A stretch of 8,384 nucleotides of DNA from NCBI GenBank assembly GCA_964548225.1, contig CAZJQP010000126.1, forward strand, positions 1 through 8,384, given 5' to 3'. Of this stretch, positions 6,063 to 8,384 are shown piece by piece. This DNA comes from CALMEH01 sp964548225. Lineage in GTDB: Bacteria > Acidobacteriota > Blastocatellia > Pyrinomonadales > Pyrinomonadaceae. The notes below the pieces were generated by a model. That model had not been told where the DNA came from. It saw only the letters and a list, made by a program, of their open reading frames with translations, and searched no databases. Both the position numbers and the translations under genes were made by a program. Within the stretch, counting starts at the first letter, position 1, and each line of letters begins with the position of its first letter.

Positions 6063-6082
6063 ACAGAAATTTATTGCAAAAG

Positions 6083-6126
6083 CGTTTGATGTGAGCATTA
6101 AAACATCGAACGGCTTTTATTTTTTA
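6083..6126 (+). terminator. Terminator-like hairpin in the tig leader
   Basis: CGTTTGATGT (6083-6092) pairs with ACATCGAACG (6103-6112), all ten positions as RNA if one U-G pair is allowed, around a 10-base loop. It is followed by a T-rich tract to 6126, and tig begins at 6131. It may end upstream transcription or act as an attenuator of tig; a promoter between it and the tig ATG is not possible. A weak TTGCAA (6074-6079) upstream has no good -10 partner. Confidence 0.5.
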
Positions 6127-6130
6127 ATTA

Positions 6131-7543
6131 ATGAAAACAGAAATTATCGAAACTTCCGCCGTTGAACGCGAAATAAAAATCGAAATCGAAGCTGATGCGG
6201 TGCGCGAAGTCTATAACAAAATTTGCCAAAAATATGCGAAAGGAGCGCAACTGCCGGGTTTTCGCAAAGGTTTTGCGCCGATTGATGTTGTTAAATTGCG
6301 CTTTAAAAACGAAATTCAAAACGAAACTTTACAAGAACTTCTTTCAAAATGGGCTACTCAAGCGATTCAAGAAAGCGGGCTTCATCCTTTGAGCGAACCG
6401 CAACTGCATCTTGAAGACGCTGAAAACATAAAGTTAAACGGCTCACAACCGCTTTCTTTGCACGTTCATTTTGAAGTAATGCCTGAAATTCCGACTCCCG
6501 AATATAAAGGTTTGGAAGCCGTGCGCCGCATTAAACCGATTGCCGAAGGCGAAACCGAACTTCTCATTCAAGAGCGTTTGCAGGAAGGCGCAACGCTTGT
6601 TCCGGTCGAAGATCGCGCATCCGAAGAAGGTGATACATTGCTTGTTGATTTGGAAGGAACTTTTGTAGATTCGCCCGATGAACCGCCGATTAAAGCCGAT
6701 GATTTGGAAATAAATTTAGGCGATGAAATGATTGAAGAATCTTTCACTAATAATTTAATCGGTGTTCGTGAAGACGAGGAAAAAGAATTTACCGTTACTT
6801 ATCCAGCCGATTTTACATCACCGGCTTTAGCAGGAAAAACCGTTAATTATAAGGCGAAAATCAAATCCGTCGGCAAAATGGAATTGCCCGAACTTGACGA
6901 CGAATGGGCGCAAAGTTTGGACGAAGGTTATGAATCTTTGGAAGATTTGCGCGGCAAATTGTCAGGTCATTTGGAAACAATGACGAAAACCGATGCCGAT
7001 GCGCGGGTGCGTAACGATTTAATTGCCAAATTGATTGAAAACCACGAGTTTGAAGTTCCGAATGCTTTGGTTGAGAATCAAGCGCGTAATCTTTTGAATA
7101 ATTTTGCAATGGATATGCAACAACGCGGCGTTGATTTGCGGAGTGTCGGTGATGATTTTGTGCAGATGATTTACGAACAGACGCGCACCCAAGCTGAACG
7201 CGACATTCGCGGCGCAATGCTTCTGGAAAAAGTTGCCGAACTTGAAAACGTCGAAGTAACGTCGGAAGAAATTGCCGCTGAAATCAAGCAAATGGCGCAA
7301 TATTACCGCGCCACGCCAGAACAAATCCGCAAATCGCTCGAAGAACAAGGAGGCGAAGCCAGCATCGCCCACAGCATTAGAAACCGTAAGTCTGTCGAAG
7401 CGATTTTTTCAAACGCCAAAGTAACCGATGGTGAATGGATTGACGAAACCGTTGCGCCGCAAATAGAAGCGGAAGCGGTTGAGGAAGAAAAAACCGAGAA
7501 GAAGCCGAAGAAAAAAGCGGCGAAGAAAAGTGATAAAGGGTAA
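6131..7543 (+). CDS. tig: Trigger factor, ribosome-associated chaperone
   Basis: Trigger factor binds the ribosome at the nascent chain exit and shields and helps fold emerging proteins. The N-terminal ribosome-binding domain (about 1-145) carries GFRKGFAP (43-50), the ribosome contact signature. A FKBP-type prolyl isomerase domain spans about 165-248 (GDTLLVDLEGTFVD, then YPADFTSPALAGKTVNY). The C-terminal helical chaperone domain covers about 255-440. At 470 residues it is slightly longer than the E. coli protein (432), largely because of an acidic then lysine-rich tail (about 445-470, KKPKKKAAKK). The last two codons and stop lie in the hairpin repeat at 7535-7613, so the extreme tail may be repeat-derived. 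No Shine-Dalgarno sequence precedes the ATG; an A/T-rich tract does. The clpP gene follows, the usual tig-clpP order. Confidence 0.96.
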   Translation: MKTEIIETSAVEREIKIEIEADAVREVYNKICQKYAKGAQLPGFRKGFAPIDVVKLRFKNEIQNETLQELLSKWATQAIQESGLHPLSEPQLHLEDAENIKLNGSQPLSLHVHFEVMPEIPTPEYKGLEAVRRIKPIAEGETELLIQERLQEGATLVPVEDRASEEGDTLLVDLEGTFVDSPDEPPIKADDLEINLGDEMIEESFTNNLIGVREDEEKEFTVTYPADFTSPALAGKTVNYKAKIKSVGKMELPELDDEWAQSLDEGYESLEDLRGKLSGHLETMTKTDADARVRNDLIAKLIENHEFEVPNALVENQARNLLNNFAMDMQQRGVDLRSVGDDFVQMIYEQTRTQAERDIRGAMLLEKVAELENVEVTSEEIAAEIKQMAQYYRATPEQIRKSLEEQGGEASIAHSIRNRKSVEAIFSNAKVTDGEWIDETVAPQIEAEAVEEEKTEKKPKKKAAKKSDKG

Positions 7544-7613
7544 AAGTGAAAAGGTGAAAAAGTTGATTGAATAATATCAGCAAAACTTTTTTACCTTCTC
7601 ATTTTTAACTTTT
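7535..7613. repeat. Palindromic repeat overlapping the tig stop codon
   Basis: The arms 7535-7564 and 7584-7613 are reverse complements at 25 of 30 positions around a 19-base loop, made of GTGAAAAG-like units. It begins in the penultimate tig codon and includes the stop (7541-7543). It may serve as the tig terminator, being followed by AACTTTTCCACTTT, but there is no uninterrupted T-tract. Its purine-rich style matches the other repeats here, with a different unit. Confidence 0.7.
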
Positions 7614-7618
7614 CCACT

Positions 7619-7646
7619 TTGAGTTTTGTCGGAGAAGTTGTAAAAT
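7619..7646 (+). promoter_or_regulatory. Predicted sigma70-type promoter of clpP
   Basis: TTGAGT (7619-7624, four of six) is followed after 16 bases by TAAAAT (7641-7646, five of six). Transcription would start near 7653, giving a leader of about 87 bases, which contains a small CGGC-ATTTA-GCCG hairpin (7658-7670). It lies just after the tig-end hairpin, so clpP may be expressed separately from tig. Consensus-based prediction. Confidence 0.4.
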
Positions 7647-7739
7647 CAAAAACGAATCGGCATTTAGCCGTTTATTTCTGCAATTTAGCTCCGTCAAATT
7701 AAAGTAATTCATAAAGAAATCTAAGAGAGATAAAAAATT

Positions 7740-8327
7740 ATGGCTTTAGTTCCAATGGTTGTCGAGCAAACTTCGCGCGGCGAACGTGCTTTCGACATTT
7801 ATTCGCGTCTTTTGAAGGACAGTATTATTTTTATCGGAACGCCGATTGATGACCAAATCGCTAACTTAATCGTCGCCCAGCTTCTTTTTCTCGAAGCCGA
7901 CGATCCCGAACGCGACATCAATTTGTATATCAATTCGCCCGGCGGTTCGATTACGGCTGGAATGGCGATTTACGACACGATGCAATTTATCAAAAACGAC
8001 GTAACGACCATCTGTATCGGGCAATGCGCTTCGATGGGCGCGTTATTGTTGACTGCCGGAACAAAAGGCAAGCGTTTTGCTTTGCCGCATTCGCGCGTTT
8101 TGATTCACCAACCTTCGGGCGGTGCATCCGGTCAAGCGACTGATGTGCGTCTGATGGCGGAAGAAATTATCCGTATGCGCGAACTGACATCGCGCATTTT
8201 GGCGCATCATACCGGACAATCCTACGAACAAATTGAAAAAGATGTTGAACGCGACCGTATTTTATCGCCAATCCAAGCCAAAGAATACGGTTTAATTGAT
8301 GAAGTCATTGAACACCGGGAGAAATAA
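7740..8327 (+). CDS. clpP: ATP-dependent Clp protease proteolytic subunit
   Basis: ClpP is the serine peptidase that forms the two-ring, 14-subunit chamber degrading proteins fed in by ClpX, ClpA or ClpC unfoldases. The 195-residue length is normal. The catalytic triad is visible as Ser98 (GQCASMG, 94-100), His123 (LIHQP) and Asp172 (RDRILS). NSPGGSITAG (65-74) forms the oxyanion-hole region, and GTPIDDQIAN is also typical. The N-terminus starts close to the mature form, with a short leader at most. AGAGAG (7724-7729), 10 bases before the ATG, is the most Shine-Dalgarno-like signal in the window. Two stop codons in a row (TAA TAA) end it. tig lies upstream; clpX is expected downstream, beyond the window. 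Confidence 0.97.
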   Translation: MALVPMVVEQTSRGERAFDIYSRLLKDSIIFIGTPIDDQIANLIVAQLLFLEADDPERDINLYINSPGGSITAGMAIYDTMQFIKNDVTTICIGQCASMGALLLTAGTKGKRFALPHSRVLIHQPSGGASGQATDVRLMAEEIIRMRELTSRILAHHTGQSYEQIEKDVERDRILSPIQAKEYGLIDEVIEHREK

Positions 8328-8330
8328 TAA

Positions 8331-8384
8331 GTTGAGCGAGTTGACCAAGTTTGGCGAGTTCGGCAATAAAAGAAACTCGGTCAA
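8331..8384. repeat. Nine-base tandem repeat, start of a palindrome cut by the window end
   Basis: Four degenerate nine-base units run in register: GTTGAGCGA, GTTGACCAA, GTTTGGCGA and GTTCGGCAA (8331-8366). After a short AT-rich gap, AAACTCGGTCAA (8373-8384) is the reverse complement of 8341-8352 at 10 of 12 positions, so a second arm seems to begin as the window ends. It starts directly after the clpP stop and could act as its 3' hairpin. Confidence 0.55.

Noticed and set aside
6861..7372. Minus-strand open frames opposite tig
   Set aside because: They are shadows of the tig reading frame; the compositions are unnatural and no motif is seen.

Overview
This is a moderately AT-rich bacterial chromosome segment carrying mostly housekeeping genes. 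MurE has the DNPR signature for meso-diaminopimelate, so the cell wall is probably of the Gram-negative type. Low GC, genes with little Shine-Dalgarno signal, many (CGCAAAG)n-type palindromes and the style of the proteins suggest an environmental bacterium, perhaps Acidobacteriota (class Blastocatellia). The taxon is an inference of low to moderate confidence; nothing here proves it. No phage, insertion sequence, CRISPR array or defence system is visible.

Layout. 1-318: no gene; an array of palindromic repeats with a 70-bp direct repeat at 188-bp spacing. 319-1890 (-): pabB, aminodeoxychorismate synthase component I (folate pathway), containing two unrelated hairpin repeats in frame and a third repeat at its 5' end. 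1891-1961: a compact divergent promoter region. 1962-3500 (+): an APC-family amino acid permease, followed 4 nt later by a small PilZ domain protein (3505-3840). 3847-3916: a shared terminator hairpin between convergent genes. 3926-5416 (-): murE. 5471-5761 (+): a small unidentified membrane protein. 5823-5907 (+): tRNA-Leu(UAG) with encoded CCA. 5908-6130: a 31-bp-arm palindrome and two terminator-like hairpins. 6131-7543 (+): tig (trigger factor). 7740-8327 (+): clpP. 8331-8384: the beginning of another repeat.

How the genes work together. tig-clpP is the classical protein-folding and proteolysis neighbourhood; clpX would be expected just beyond the window (inference). Trigger factor meets nascent chains at the ribosome and ClpP forms the proteolytic chamber of Clp proteases. 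pabB and murE are biosynthetic genes with no direct link to their neighbours. The permease and PilZ protein are probably co-transcribed, but a functional link is not shown.

The most unusual content is not a new gene system but the repeats. At least six loci carry imperfect palindromes whose arms are mostly short, A-rich tandem units of different sequence families. Two lie inside the pabB reading frame and are translated as extra loops, one underlies its possible N-terminus, and one includes the last two codons and stop of tig. This recalls in-frame palindromic elements such as those of Rickettsia, though the sequences themselves were not matched to any known family.
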